Of a stretch of 43,472 nt of DNA, positions 30,241-39,615 are shown piece after piece (within the stretch, counting starts at the first letter, position 1; each line of letters opens with the position of its first letter). The notes beneath the pieces were generated by a model that was not told the DNA's origin, did not search any database, and saw only the letters and a list, made by a program, of their open reading frames with translations. The translations under genes and the position numbers were made by a program. Source of the DNA: Verrucomicrobiota bacterium (GTDB taxonomy: Bacteria > Verrucomicrobiota > Verrucomicrobiia > Limisphaerales > J093); assembly GCA_029556615.1 (NCBI GenBank), contig JAKQDD010000057.1:1-43472 (forward strand), read 5' to 3'.

Positions 30241-30387
30241 ACTCCACGACGCTGAGGCGCGGATCGCGGGGCCATGGCGCGGACGCCAGTTCTTGAGTGC
30301 GGCAGCCCCCTGCCGCTTTTTCTCGACGGGTGGGTGGATTCAGCTCGCGGCGACATGGCGATAGGCTCAGATTCGGCTGGCGCCGGC
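30241..30387. other. Intergenic debris with GCGGCAGCCCCCTGCCGC palindrome
   Basis: A short hairpin GCGGCAGCCCCCTGCCGC lies near 30299-30316 within a region lacking a supported gene. Short pieces of this kind are frequent in repeat-rich genomes. It could also serve as a terminator for the ABC-F gene, which ends at 30388 on the minus strand. Confidence 0.35.
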
Positions 30388-32328
30388 TCACTCCGGCGTG
30401 GCGTCCATGGCGACGAGCGCGTGGGCGGCCGATTCCCAATCGGCGGTGTGCTGGGCGAGTTGGGCGGTGAGGGCTTTGAGCTCCTGGTTGAGGAGCGCGG
30501 CGCGGGGGGGGTCGTCGTAGGTCTCGGGCTGCTGGAGCGCGGTGGTCAGCTCGTGCTGGCGACGTTCCATGTCGGCGATTGCAGACTCGAGCGCGTGGAC
30601 CCTGGCTTCCGCGGCGCGCCGGAGTCGGGAGCGCTCCTGGCGTTCCTCGGCGGCGCGGCGGCGCTCCTCACGGCGTCTTTGGGCGGGCGAGGGCGCAGAC
30701 GGCGCGGCTGGTGGGGGCGGTTCAAGCGCGGCGTCAGCCGCCAGGCCGGCGGTGGCGGTTTTCTGCTCGTAGTAATCGTAGCCTCCCGGGAAGGGGGTGA
30801 GCCGGCCATTCTGGACATGGACGACGTGGTTGGCGAGGGACCGGATGAAGTAGAGGTCGTGGCTGATGAAGACGAGGGTGCCCTGGAACTGGGTGAGGGC
30901 GTAGAGCAGGGCGTCGACGCTGGCGAGGTCGAGGTGGGTGGTCGGCTCGTCCATGAGCAGGAGGTTGGGGGGATCGAGGAGGAGCTTCACCAGCGCCAGG
31001 CGGCTCTTCTCACCGCCGCTGAGAACCCGCACCGGCTTGAAGACGTCGTCCCCGCGGAACAGGAAGGCGCCCAGGACCGTCCGGACGAAGGTCTCGGTGA
31101 GGCGCTGCGGGGTGGTGAACGCCTCCTCGAGCACGGTGAAGTCGGGATGCAACGTCTCGGCGCGGTACTGCGCGTAGTACCCGGCCTTGACGTGATGGCC
31201 AAGCCGACGTTCGCCAGCTTGGGGCGTGATGACGCCGGCCAGGAGTTTCAGCAGGGTGGATTTGCCGGCCCCGTTGGGACCGACCAAAACGATCCGCTGG
31301 CCGCGTTCCGCCTGGAAGTCGAGGGCATCGTAGAGGGGCGTGGCTTCATGGTACCGGAACCGGACGCGGTCGAGGGAGACGACGCGATGCCCGCTGCGGG
31401 GGGGCTGCGGGAACTGGAAGTCGACCGTCGCTTCCTCGCCCGGGGGCGCTTCGATCACATCGAGGCGTTCGATCTGTTTGCGTTTGCTCTGGGCCTGGGT
31501 CGCCTTGGTGTTCTTGGCGCCGAAGCGGTCGACGAACCGCTGGAGCCGGGCGATTTCCCGCTGCTGGTTCTTCCAGGCGGCCATCCATTGCTCGTCGCTG
31601 GCCTCCCGCTGCCGGAGGTAGGCGTCGTAGTCGCCGCGATACCGGGCGGCGCGGCCCTGGCGGATTTCGAGGATCGAGGTGGCGAGGGCGTTGAGGAAAC
31701 TCCGGTCGTGGGAGATGAGAACCAGCGCGCCCGGGTAGTTGAGAAGCCACGCCTGGAACCAGAGGAGCGCTTCGAGGTCGAGGTGATTCGTCGGCTCGTC
31801 GAGCAGCAGCAGGTCGGGCTCCTGGACCAGCAAACGGGCCAGATGCGCCCGCATGACCCAACCGCCGCTCAGCTCCGCGAGGGGGCGGGCATGGTCCCTC
31901 TCCCGGAAAGCGAGCCCCTTGAGGATCTTGAGGGCGCGCGGGACCGGGGCGTCGCCCCCCAGGGCTTCAAACCGGCCATGCCAGAGGGCGACGTCGGCGG
32001 GATCGGGATCGGCGGCCGATTCGAGGGCGCGCCATCGGTCGCGCGCCTCGGTGTACTCGGGGGAGATGGCGGTTGCCAGATCGAGCACCGTGGCGTCTCC
32101 GGCGGGGGCGGTCTCCTGCGGCAGATGGCCGACAGTGACGCCGCGCTGGAGCGCGACGCGGCCCGTGTCCGGCGCGGCGAGACCGAGGATCAGGGAAAGG
32201 AGCGTGGACTTGCCGGCGCCGTTGGGGCCGACCAGGCCGAGGCGGTCGCCGCGATCCAGCTGCAGGGAGAGGTCAGCGAAGAGCGGCCGGCCGGCGTAGG
32301 CCTTGCTGACTGCGGAGATGGTCAGCAT
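30388..32328 (-). CDS. ABC-F family ATPase (Uup/YheS-like)
   Basis: A 646-residue soluble protein with two ABC ATPase domains. The first has Walker A GPNGAGKST (about residues 34-42), signature ELSGGWVMRAHLARLL and Walker B LLLLDEPTNHLDL. The second has GPNGAGKST, VLSGGEKSRLALVKLL and LLLMDEPTTHLDL. The charged linker between them (IARLQRFVDRFGAKNTKATQAQSKRKQIERL) is the ABC-F P-site interaction motif region. A C-terminal coiled coil (about residues 540-640) follows a Pro/Ala linker. ABC-F proteins act on ribosomes or, for Uup, on DNA/ribosome stress. No transmembrane helices. The methyltransferase gene lies just upstream on the same strand. Confidence 0.92.
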   Translation of the reverse strand: MLTISAVSKAYAGRPLFADLSLQLDRGDRLGLVGPNGAGKSTLLSLILGLAAPDTGRVALQRGVTVGHLPQETAPAGDATVLDLATAISPEYTEARDRWRALESAADPDPADVALWHGRFEALGGDAPVPRALKILKGLAFRERDHARPLAELSGGWVMRAHLARLLVQEPDLLLLDEPTNHLDLEALLWFQAWLLNYPGALVLISHDRSFLNALATSILEIRQGRAARYRGDYDAYLRQREASDEQWMAAWKNQQREIARLQRFVDRFGAKNTKATQAQSKRKQIERLDVIEAPPGEEATVDFQFPQPPRSGHRVVSLDRVRFRYHEATPLYDALDFQAERGQRIVLVGPNGAGKSTLLKLLAGVITPQAGERRLGHHVKAGYYAQYRAETLHPDFTVLEEAFTTPQRLTETFVRTVLGAFLFRGDDVFKPVRVLSGGEKSRLALVKLLLDPPNLLLMDEPTTHLDLASVDALLYALTQFQGTLVFISHDLYFIRSLANHVVHVQNGRLTPFPGGYDYYEQKTATAGLAADAALEPPPPAAPSAPSPAQRRREERRRAAEERQERSRLRRAAEARVHALESAIADMERRQHELTTALQQPETYDDPPRAALLNQELKALTAQLAQHTADWESAAHALVAMDATPE

Positions 32329-32351
32329 GGGGGGGAGGGAGGATCCTGGGG

Positions 32352-33116
32352 TCAGCGGTCGCGGCGTCGGGCGACGACGAACGCGTTGAACAGGACCCAG
32401 CGCAGGGGCGTGAGGTTCAAGGCCCAATCCAACGGACCGGCAACGTAGCGGTCGGTGCAAGCCACCCGCTCGATCTGACAGCCGGCGCGGTCGAGGAAGA
32501 AAGCGATCTCGAACCCGTTGGTGGCCACGATGGCGTCGTCGTCGGGCGAGAACGGTTCCTTGACGATCGGCGTCATGCGGTCGAACCGGACGGTATCGGG
32601 CGCCTTCCGCGCCTGGCGACGCTTTTCGAGAAGCCGCCGCAGGTTGCGCCATTTGTTGCCGAGGCCGCGCATGTGGGGGTGGTAATCGCGCCAACCGAGC
32701 GCGCGAAAGAAGTTCGGGCTCGAGACCACGAGCCGGGCGCCGGGCCGCGCCACCCGCACGAGTTCGGCGAGGAATCCCTCCGGGTCCTCGACATGCTCGA
32801 GGACATTCAGCGCCCCGACGGCGCCAAAGTAGGCGTCGGGGAACGGCAGCCGCCGGCCATCGTAGAGGGAACAGTTCAAGCCGGCCTGACGGGCGCGGAT
32901 CACGTTGGGCTCCGAGACCTCGACCCCGTGCGCGTCCGCGCCTGCCGCCTTCAGGCGGCGCACCACCTGACCAACCCCGCAGCCGACATCGAGCACCCGC
33001 TCGCCCGGAACGGACGGCTGGAGGGTGTCGGCGTATTTCGCGTAGAAAGCCGGATCCCATGAGGCGAGAAACTCGGCGTACGCCTCATTGTGACGGTAGG
33101 TATCCTGATGACCCAT
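32352..33116 (-). CDS. Class I SAM-dependent methyltransferase
   Basis: A 254-residue methyltransferase. The SAM motif is [16 protein letters not shown] (about residues 40-55), the acidic motif II region [17 protein letters not shown], and the post-motif [33 protein letters not shown] (methyltransferase type 11). The start [29 protein letters not shown] is typical of sugar- or glycan-associated SAM enzymes, but the substrate is unknown. ATG 33116 lies back to back with recA, 115 bp apart. It ends 23 bp before the ABC-F start, so the two may share a transcript. Confidence 0.85.
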   Translation of the reverse strand: MGHQDTYRHNEAYAEFLASWDPAFYAKYADTLQPSVPGERVLDVGCGVGQVVRRLKAAGADAHGVEVSEPNVIRARQAGLNCSLYDGRRLPFPDAYFGAVGALNVLEHVEDPEGFLAELVRVARPGARLVVSSPNFFRALGWRDYHPHMRGLGNKWRNLRRLLEKRRQARKAPDTVRFDRMTPIVKEPFSPDDDAIVATNGFEIAFFLDRAGCQIERVACTDRYVAGPLDWALNLTPLRWVLFNAFVVARRRDR

Positions 33117-33175
33117 GAGCGGGGCGATGTTGCCCGAACCCCCAAGGGGGCGCAAGAGGAGCACAACCGGCGGGA

Positions 33176-33203
33176 TTGACTCGGGCGGTTCCTCGACTAA
33201 GCT
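33176..33203 (+). promoter_or_regulatory. Likely sigma-70-type promoter of recA
   Basis: TTGACT (33176-33181) and TAAGCT (33198-33203) are spaced by 16 bp and end 28 bp before the recA ATG. The fit to the consensus is good at -35 and moderate at -10. No LexA-type palindrome was noticed between them and the gene. Confidence 0.4.
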
Positions 33204-33231
33204 GGCGGCACGAAGCAGGAAGGAGCGATGC

Positions 33232-34332
<1,101 letters not shown>

Positions 34333-34365
34333 GCCCGATCCCGCGCCTGCCGCGGCCCGACCCCC

Positions 34366-34803
34366 ATGCCCGCCCGTCGCCTGGAATGGTCCCGGGGCCA
34401 GTACACGGTCACCACGGACCGGCGGCGCATGGAGCTGTCCATGATCCATGCATTCCTCGCCGGCACGGACTGGTCGCCGGGGGTGCCGCGGTCCACCGTG
34501 GCGCGGTCCCTTCGCCACTCCCTCTGCTTCGGCCTGTTCCATCGGGCCCGGCAGGTGGGGTTCGCGCGGGTCATCACGGATCGCGCGACGTTCGGTTATG
34601 TGGCTGATGTGTTCATTCTCGAGGGACACCGGGGGCGGGGCTTGGCGCGGTGGCTGATGGAATGCGTGGTCGAGCATCCCGACCTGCGGCGGTGCCGGCG
34701 TCTTCTGCTGGCCACCCGAGACGCTCACGGGCTCTATGCGAAAACGGGGTTCCGCCCGCTCCGCCGGCCGGACGATCATCTCGAACGGCGGGCGGCGCCC
34801 TGA
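34366..34803 (+). CDS. GNAT-family N-acetyltransferase
   Basis: A 145-residue acetyltransferase. The acetyl-CoA binding motif is VADVFILEGHRGRGLARWLMECV (the RGRGxA pyrophosphate loop), followed by LLATRDAHGLYAKTGFRPL, the usual C-terminal GNAT strand-helix ending. It resembles the small GNATs that acetylate amines or aminoglycoside-like substrates; the substrate is not known. It sits 33 bp after recA and 50 bp before argH, all on the plus strand. Confidence 0.88.
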   Translation: MPARRLEWSRGQYTVTTDRRRMELSMIHAFLAGTDWSPGVPRSTVARSLRHSLCFGLFHRARQVGFARVITDRATFGYVADVFILEGHRGRGLARWLMECVVEHPDLRRCRRLLLATRDAHGLYAKTGFRPLRRPDDHLERRAAP

Positions 34804-34853
34804 ACCGGGTTTACTTTGGCCAGCCGAACCGGCAGAGTCGGACAGGATCGTTC

Positions 34854-36296
34854 ATGAGCCAACACGCTGCTGTTGTCGCCCGCTCCGGGCGTTTTGCACA
34901 AGGGCCCGCGGCCGAGGTCGCGGCGTTCACCGAGTCCGTCTCCTTCGACTGGCGGCTGTGGCGCCAGGACATTCTGGGCTCGATGGCGCATGCGGCAATG
35001 CTCCACCACGTTGGACTCCTGTCGCAGCGGGAGCTTCGCCAGATCCTCGGGGGCCTGGCCGCCATCGGCCGGGAGATTGCCGAGGCGAAGTTCCGGTGGC
35101 GTCCCGATCTCGAGGACGTGCACATGAACATCGAGGCGGCGTTGACGCAGCGGGTGCCGGCGGGGGCCAAGCTGCACACGGGACGATCCCGCAACGACCA
35201 GATCGCGCTCGATCTGCGGTTGTGGCTCCGGGATGAGATTGGGACGCTGTCCGGCGAGGTGCGCGGGCTTCAGGGGTCGCTGGTCGGGCTGGCGAGCCGG
35301 CACGTCGAGGTTCTGGCGCCGGGATACACCCATCTGCAGCGGGCGCAGCCGGTGGCCCTCGCGCATCATGGGCTCGCCTACGTCGAAATGCTCGAGCGGG
35401 ACCAAGGGCGGCTTCGCGACGCCTTCGCGCGATGCAATGTCTGCCCGCTGGGGTGCGGCGCCCTCGCCGGCTCGACCCTGCCGCTGGACCGGGCGTTCGT
35501 CGCCCGGCAGCTCGGGTTCGTCGATGCCCGCGGCCGGGTCCGGCTCGCCGAAAACTCGATGGACGCCGTGAGCGACCGCGATTTCGTGGTCGAGTTCTGC
35601 GCCGCCGCGGCGTTGATCGCAGTCCATCTCAGCCGGCTGGCCGAGGACCTGATCCTCTGGTCGAGCACGGAATTCGGTTTCGTCCGGATGGCGGATGCGT
35701 TCACGACGGGCTCCTCGCTCATGCCGCAGAAAAAGAACCCGGATGTGGCGGAGCTGATCCGCGGCAAGAGCGGCCGGGTCGTGGGGAATCTGACGGCCCT
35801 TCTGACTCTCCTGAAGGGACTGCCCATGACCTACAACCGCGATCTGCAGGAGGACAAGGAGCGGTTGTTCGACACCGCCGACACCGTGGGAGCGTGCGTC
35901 CGCCTGATGGCGGGACTGCTGGATCACACGACGCCGAACGCCGCCGTCTGCCGGGCCGCCGCTGCGGATCCCCAACTCCTCGCGACCGATGTCGCGGAAG
36001 CCCTCGTCCGGTGCGGTGTCCCATTCCGGCAGGCCCACCACGCCGTCGGCGCCGCCGTGGCCCTCGCCGAGCGGACAGGGCGCCGGCTCGACCAGCTCAC
36101 ACCCGCGGAATGGCAGGACCTCGCACCCGCCGCGGCGATCGATCCCGCCGTGATCTTCGATCTCGACCGGGCGATGCGGCGGCGGACCCTGCCCGGCTCC
36201 CCCGGGCCCCGGGAGGTCCGGCGCCAATTGGCTCGGTGGCGGCGCCGGCTGTCGGCCGGGGCCGCACCCGGATCCCGGAAAGCCGGATCCCGATGA
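34854..36296 (+). CDS. argH: Argininosuccinate lyase
   Basis: A 480-residue enzyme of the fumarase/aspartase superfamily that splits argininosuccinate into arginine and fumarate, the last step of arginine synthesis. Key parts are the substrate loop TGRSRNDQIALDLRLWLRD (from about residue 109), YTHLQRAQPV (about 158) and the signature GSSLMPQKKNPD (286-297) with the catalytic serine. The length is normal, with a slightly long Arg-rich C-terminus. The stop overlaps the next start as ATGA. No other arg genes lie in the window. Confidence 0.95.
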   Translation: MSQHAAVVARSGRFAQGPAAEVAAFTESVSFDWRLWRQDILGSMAHAAMLHHVGLLSQRELRQILGGLAAIGREIAEAKFRWRPDLEDVHMNIEAALTQRVPAGAKLHTGRSRNDQIALDLRLWLRDEIGTLSGEVRGLQGSLVGLASRHVEVLAPGYTHLQRAQPVALAHHGLAYVEMLERDQGRLRDAFARCNVCPLGCGALAGSTLPLDRAFVARQLGFVDARGRVRLAENSMDAVSDRDFVVEFCAAAALIAVHLSRLAEDLILWSSTEFGFVRMADAFTTGSSLMPQKKNPDVAELIRGKSGRVVGNLTALLTLLKGLPMTYNRDLQEDKERLFDTADTVGACVRLMAGLLDHTTPNAAVCRAAAADPQLLATDVAEALVRCGVPFRQAHHAVGAAVALAERTGRRLDQLTPAEWQDLAPAAAIDPAVIFDLDRAMRRRTLPGSPGPREVRRQLARWRRRLSAGAAPGSRKAGSR

Positions 36297-36802
36297 ACCC
36301 GGAGCACCCCGAATCCGACCACCGGCAGTGGTGGGTCGCCCACACCCGTCCCCGGTGCGAGAAGAAGCTCGCCGCGCACTGTGAGCGGGAAGGGCTGCCC
36401 TCGACGCTCCCCTGCTATCGGAGCGTGCGCAAGTACCGGGGCAAGACGCTGGTCTTCTGGAAGCCCTTGTTCCCCGGCTATCTGTTTCTGCAGCTGCAGC
36501 AGAACGAGCGGCAGACGGTCTACCAGAGCGATTACGTCGCAAACCTGCTCGAGGTGCCTGACCAGGCCGAGTTCAGCCAGCAGCTCGAGGACATCCTCGC
36601 GGCGCTCGAGACCGAGGTCGAGGTGAGGCTCGCCCCGACGATCGGCCCCGGTTCCCGGGTGCGAATCCGGTCGGGCCCGTTACAGGGGATGGAGGCGTGG
36701 GTCGAGAATCGGTCGGGAATGCGCGAGGTGTTGCTCCGCCTGGATTTCATCGGACAAGCCGCCGCCGTCCGCGTCGACGCCGACCAGCTCGAACCGGCTT
36801 AG
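36293..36802 (+). CDS. NusG-like transcription factor (specialised paralogue)
   Basis: A 169-residue protein with an NGN domain (about residues 12-100: WWVAHTRPRCEKKLAAHCEREGL and FPGYLFLQL) and a C-terminal KOW region (PGSRVRIRSGPLQGMEAWVENRSGMREVLLRLDFIGQAAAVRVDADQL). It lacks the usual NusG neighbours secE/rplK, so it is probably an RfaH/LoaP/UpxY-type specialised factor rather than the housekeeping NusG. Its target operon is not obvious here. Its ATG overlaps the argH stop, so it is co-translated with argH. Confidence 0.85.
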   Translation: MNPEHPESDHRQWWVAHTRPRCEKKLAAHCEREGLPSTLPCYRSVRKYRGKTLVFWKPLFPGYLFLQLQQNERQTVYQSDYVANLLEVPDQAEFSQQLEDILAALETEVEVRLAPTIGPGSRVRIRSGPLQGMEAWVENRSGMREVLLRLDFIGQAAAVRVDADQLEPA

Positions 36803-36980
36803 GGTCTGTCGTGGCGAGCACGCCCTTGTTCACCAAGCCTGGATCGGCGCTGACTGCCAGGTCGCAAGCCCGGGCAACGGCAGCACGTCAGCGCGGCTCT
36901 GACGGCCGCGGCTACGGACAGGGACGGCGTAGCCGCCGGCGGCTACCGCGTGCGGTTGCGCACCGGGCAGCCCTTTGCGC

Positions 36981-37010
36981 TTGTCAGTCTCCCGAATCGG
37001 CACCTAGAGT
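36981..37010 (+). promoter_or_regulatory. Possible promoter of the PIN-PhoH gene
   Basis: TTGTCA (36981-36986) and TAGAGT (37005-37010) are spaced by 18 bp and lie about 80 bp before the GTG start. The rest of the 287-bp gap (36803-37089) holds an inverted GC-rich segment (around 36900-36945) but no gene. Confidence 0.33.
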
Positions 37011-37089
37011 GCGCGAACGGTCCGGTGAGCGTGGCGCGGTGTGGCGCCGGCCGGGGTGGTCCGATGTCCGGAGAGACTCCTCGCATGCT

Positions 37090-38394
37090 GTGAAAAACTA
37101 CGTCCTCGACACCAACGTCCTGCTCCACGACCCGCATTCCCTGCTGAATTTCCAGGAGAACCACGTGTTGATCCCGATCGAAGTGATCGAGGAGATTGAC
37201 CGCTTCAAGCGCGAGTCGTCGGAGCTGGGCCAGAACGCGAGGACTGTCTCCCGGCAGCTGGACGCGCTGCGGGCCCAGGGCCGGCTGAGCGAAGGCGTGG
37301 CGTTGCCGAACGGGGGCCGGCTGCGGATCGTGTTCCAGGGCCGGACGGCGAGCGGGCCCCCGGTGTTCAACGGCAGCAGCGTGGACAACCGGATTCTGGC
37401 CACGGCGCTGGCGGTCCGCGACGCCCAGCCGGACCGCCCAACCATCATCGTCACCAAGGACATCAACCTGCGGATCAAGGCGGACACCCTCGGTCTCGCG
37501 GCCGAGGATTACGAGACGGACCGGATCCAGCTGAGCGAGCTTTACTCCGGGATGTTCGAGAGGACGGTGTCGCCGGACCGGATGCTGGCCTTTCGGGCCA
37601 ACGGGGAGATGGAGCTCGACGAGGGGCGCTACTGTCCGAACGAGTACTGCACCCTGATCGAGGAAGGGAGCCCGAAGCGGACGGCGCTGACCAAGGTCGA
37701 TCCGACCGGGACCAAGCTGGTGGCGATCATTGACGCGCGGGAGGGCATCTGGGGAATCCGGCCTCGGAACCGGGAGCAGCATTTCGCCTTCGACGCCCTG
37801 CTCGACGACCGGATCAAGCTCGTGACGCTCATGGGGAAAGCGGGGACGGGCAAGACCCTGCTCGCCATGGCGGCGGGCCTCAAGCGCACCATGGTCGATC
37901 GGGAGTTCCGACGCCTGATCGTCGCCCGCCCCACCATCAGCGTCGGCAAGGAAATCGGGTTCCTCCCCGGCACGCTCGAGGAGAAGCTCAACCCCTGGAT
38001 GCAGCCGATCCACGACGCGCTCGAGCTCCTGAGCGACCTCAACATGGGCCACGAGAGCCGCCGCGGCGGCGATCTCATGCGCTCGGGAGCCCTCGTCGTC
38101 GAGGCCCTGAGCTACATCCGCGGCCGGAGCATTGCGGGCCAGTTCATGGTGATCGACGAGGCTCAGAACCTGACGCCCCTCGAAGCCAAGACCATCATCA
38201 CCCGCGTCGGCCACGGAACCAAGATCGTCTTCACGGGCGATCCCTACCAGATCGACAATCCGTACGTCGATTCCGCCTCGAACGGCTTCAATTACATCGT
38301 CAGCAAGTTCCGCGAGCAGGCGATCGCCGCCCACGTCGAGCTGCAAAAGGGCGAACGCTCGGAGCTCGCCGAGCTGGCGGCTAATCTCCTCTAG
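37090..38394 (+). CDS. PIN domain-PhoH ATPase (PhoH2-type)
   Basis: A 434-residue fusion of an N-terminal PIN ribonuclease domain (residues 3-140, KNYVLDTNVLLHDP with catalytic Asp and VTKDINLRIKAD) and a C-terminal PhoH-type ATPase (Walker A GKAGTGKT, 249-256; DE motif in FMVIDEAQNLTP). This architecture is that of PhoH2-type proteins, which unwind and cleave RNA. The start is GTG 37090; no in-frame ATG lies close by, and GGAGAG precedes it. Stop TAG 38392-38394 falls inside a TAGAGTCCTCG repeat half-end. The length is normal. Confidence 0.92.
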   Translation: MKNYVLDTNVLLHDPHSLLNFQENHVLIPIEVIEEIDRFKRESSELGQNARTVSRQLDALRAQGRLSEGVALPNGGRLRIVFQGRTASGPPVFNGSSVDNRILATALAVRDAQPDRPTIIVTKDINLRIKADTLGLAAEDYETDRIQLSELYSGMFERTVSPDRMLAFRANGEMELDEGRYCPNEYCTLIEEGSPKRTALTKVDPTGTKLVAIIDAREGIWGIRPRNREQHFAFDALLDDRIKLVTLMGKAGTGKTLLAMAAGLKRTMVDREFRRLIVARPTISVGKEIGFLPGTLEEKLNPWMQPIHDALELLSDLNMGHESRRGGDLMRSGALVVEALSYIRGRSIAGQFMVIDEAQNLTPLEAKTIITRVGHGTKIVFTGDPYQIDNPYVDSASNGFNYIVSKFREQAIAAHVELQKGERSELAELAANLL

Positions 38395-38402
38395 AGTCCT
38401 CG
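38391..38402. repeat. Half-end of the TAGAGTCCTCGAC element
   Basis: CTAGAGTCCTCG matches one end of the elements at 127-220 and 22841-22931. It supplies the PhoH stop codon and lies 2 bp before the sigma factor start. The interior and the other end are absent. Confidence 0.5.
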
Positions 38403-38403
38403 G

Positions 38404-39051
38404 ATGGGTCCCGAACACGATCCCGACGCGGCGCTGATGCTGCGGGTCAAACGGGGCGACCGCGCGGCGTTCGAGGCGCTGGTCGACAAGTACAAGCAGC
38501 CGGTCTTCAATCTCATCTACCGGACGCTGCCGGACGCCGCGGAGGCCGAGGACCTGGCCCAGAACGTCTTCCTCCAGGTCCACCGATTCGCGCATCGGTA
38601 CAAACCCTCCGCCAAGTTCACCACGTGGCTGTTCACCATCGCCCGAAACCTCTGCCTGAACGAAATCCGCCGACGCGGCCGCCATCCCGCGGAGTCCCTC
38701 TCGGAGCCGTCCGGCGACCGTGACGATGAGGCCGACCGGCCCGTGACGGATCGCCAGGCCGTCGCGCCGGATCAGGGATGCCTGGATCGGGAGCTGGCGG
38801 CCCTGGTCGACGACGCGCTCCGGGCGCTCCCCGAAAACCAACGGGTCGCCATGCTCTTGTGCCGCGAGGAAGAACAGTCCTACGAGGACATCGCCGCCAT
38901 CCTCGGCTGCTCGCTGGCCGCCACCAAGTCGCTGATCCACCGCGCCCGCGAGACCCTCAAGCTCCGCCTGAAACGCTACCTCCGGACCGGCGCCTGGACC
39001 CCCGACGCCCCGTCCCGACCTCAATCCCCGCCGGAAAAGCCGGCCCCATGA
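38404..39051 (+). CDS. ECF sigma factor
   Basis: A 215-residue extracytoplasmic-function-type sigma factor. Region 2 is AALMLRVKRGDRAAFEALVDKYKQPVFNLIYRTLPDAAEAEDLAQNVFLQVHRF, with FTTWLFTIARNLCLNEIRRR; region 4 is LRALPENQRVAMLLCREEEQSYEDIAAILGCSLAATKSLIHRARETLK. The linker of about 40 residues is acidic. There is no obvious Shine-Dalgarno before ATG 38404, because the repeat half-end occupies that spot. The putative anti-sigma gene follows 69 bp downstream. Confidence 0.92.
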   Translation: MGPEHDPDAALMLRVKRGDRAAFEALVDKYKQPVFNLIYRTLPDAAEAEDLAQNVFLQVHRFAHRYKPSAKFTTWLFTIARNLCLNEIRRRGRHPAESLSEPSGDRDDEADRPVTDRQAVAPDQGCLDRELAALVDDALRALPENQRVAMLLCREEEQSYEDIAAILGCSLAATKSLIHRARETLKLRLKRYLRTGAWTPDAPSRPQSPPEKPAP

Positions 39052-39120
39052 CCGCGCCGCCCCGCCATCCCGCCCGCAACTTTCCCGCCGACGCGGGGTT
39101 GTATCCCTTCGAGTGAGCGT

Positions 39121-39615
39121 ATGCGTGAACCGATCGACCAGATCCTGCTCGACATCGCGCGGCGACGGCCGCTCACGCCCGCCGAACAGCAGCAGCTGGA
39201 CGGTTGGCTGGCCGAGCACCCGCAGGACCGCGAGCGCTGGGAGACCGAGGTCGGTCTGACCCGTCTCCTGCAGCGCCTGCCCGACGCCCCGTTGTCGTCC
39301 AATTTCACCGCCCGCGTGCTCGCCGCCGCAGACCGCCAGGAGGCGGCCGGGACCGCCCGTGCGGGCGCGATCGAGGCGCTCCTGGCACGCTGGGTGCATC
39401 GCTGGCAGCCGGCAGCAGCTTTGGCGGCGGTCCTGCTCCTGGTGGGGATTCCCCTGCATCAGTCCCATCGGCGCGGCGAAGTCGCGCGCAGCGTCGCCGT
39501 CCTGCCCGCGGCGGAACTCGCGAACGTCGAGATCTGGCAGAACTTCGATGTCATCAACAGCCTCCCCAGCGGGCCGTTGCCGTCCGTCGAGGAACTGGCC
39601 GAGGCCATGCAATGA
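39121..39615 (+). CDS. Anti-sigma factor-like membrane protein
   Basis: A 164-residue protein with an N-terminal cytoplasmic segment (residues 1-90, helical, LTPAEQQQLDGWLAEHPQDRERWETEVGLTRLLQRLPDAPLSSNFTARVL), a single transmembrane helix (about 97-112, AAALAAVLLLVGIPL) and a short periplasmic tail. No zinc-binding HxxxCxxC motif is seen, so it is not a canonical ZAS protein. Its position between the ECF sigma gene and the DUF3106 gene, with overlap to the latter, supports a role in controlling the sigma factor. The ATG of the next gene overlaps its stop as ATGA. Confidence 0.78.
   Translation: MREPIDQILLDIARRRPLTPAEQQQLDGWLAEHPQDRERWETEVGLTRLLQRLPDAPLSSNFTARVLAAADRQEAAGTARAGAIEALLARWVHRWQPAAALAAVLLLVGIPLHQSHRRGEVARSVAVLPAAELANVEIWQNFDVINSLPSGPLPSVEELAEAMQ

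Noticed and set aside
29910..30296. 128-residue plus-strand open frame in the gap before the ABC-F gene
   Set aside because: Arg/Pro/Ser-rich composition, no ribosome-binding site, no family; better read as debris on the minus strand.
30274..32448. 724-residue plus-strand frame opposite the ABC-F gene
   Set aside because: Its sequence is the low-complexity complement of an ABC-F gene with intact Walker motifs.
36943..39612. 889-residue minus-strand frame opposite PhoH, sigma and anti-sigma genes
   Set aside because: Shadow of well-supported plus-strand genes, with no domain recognised.
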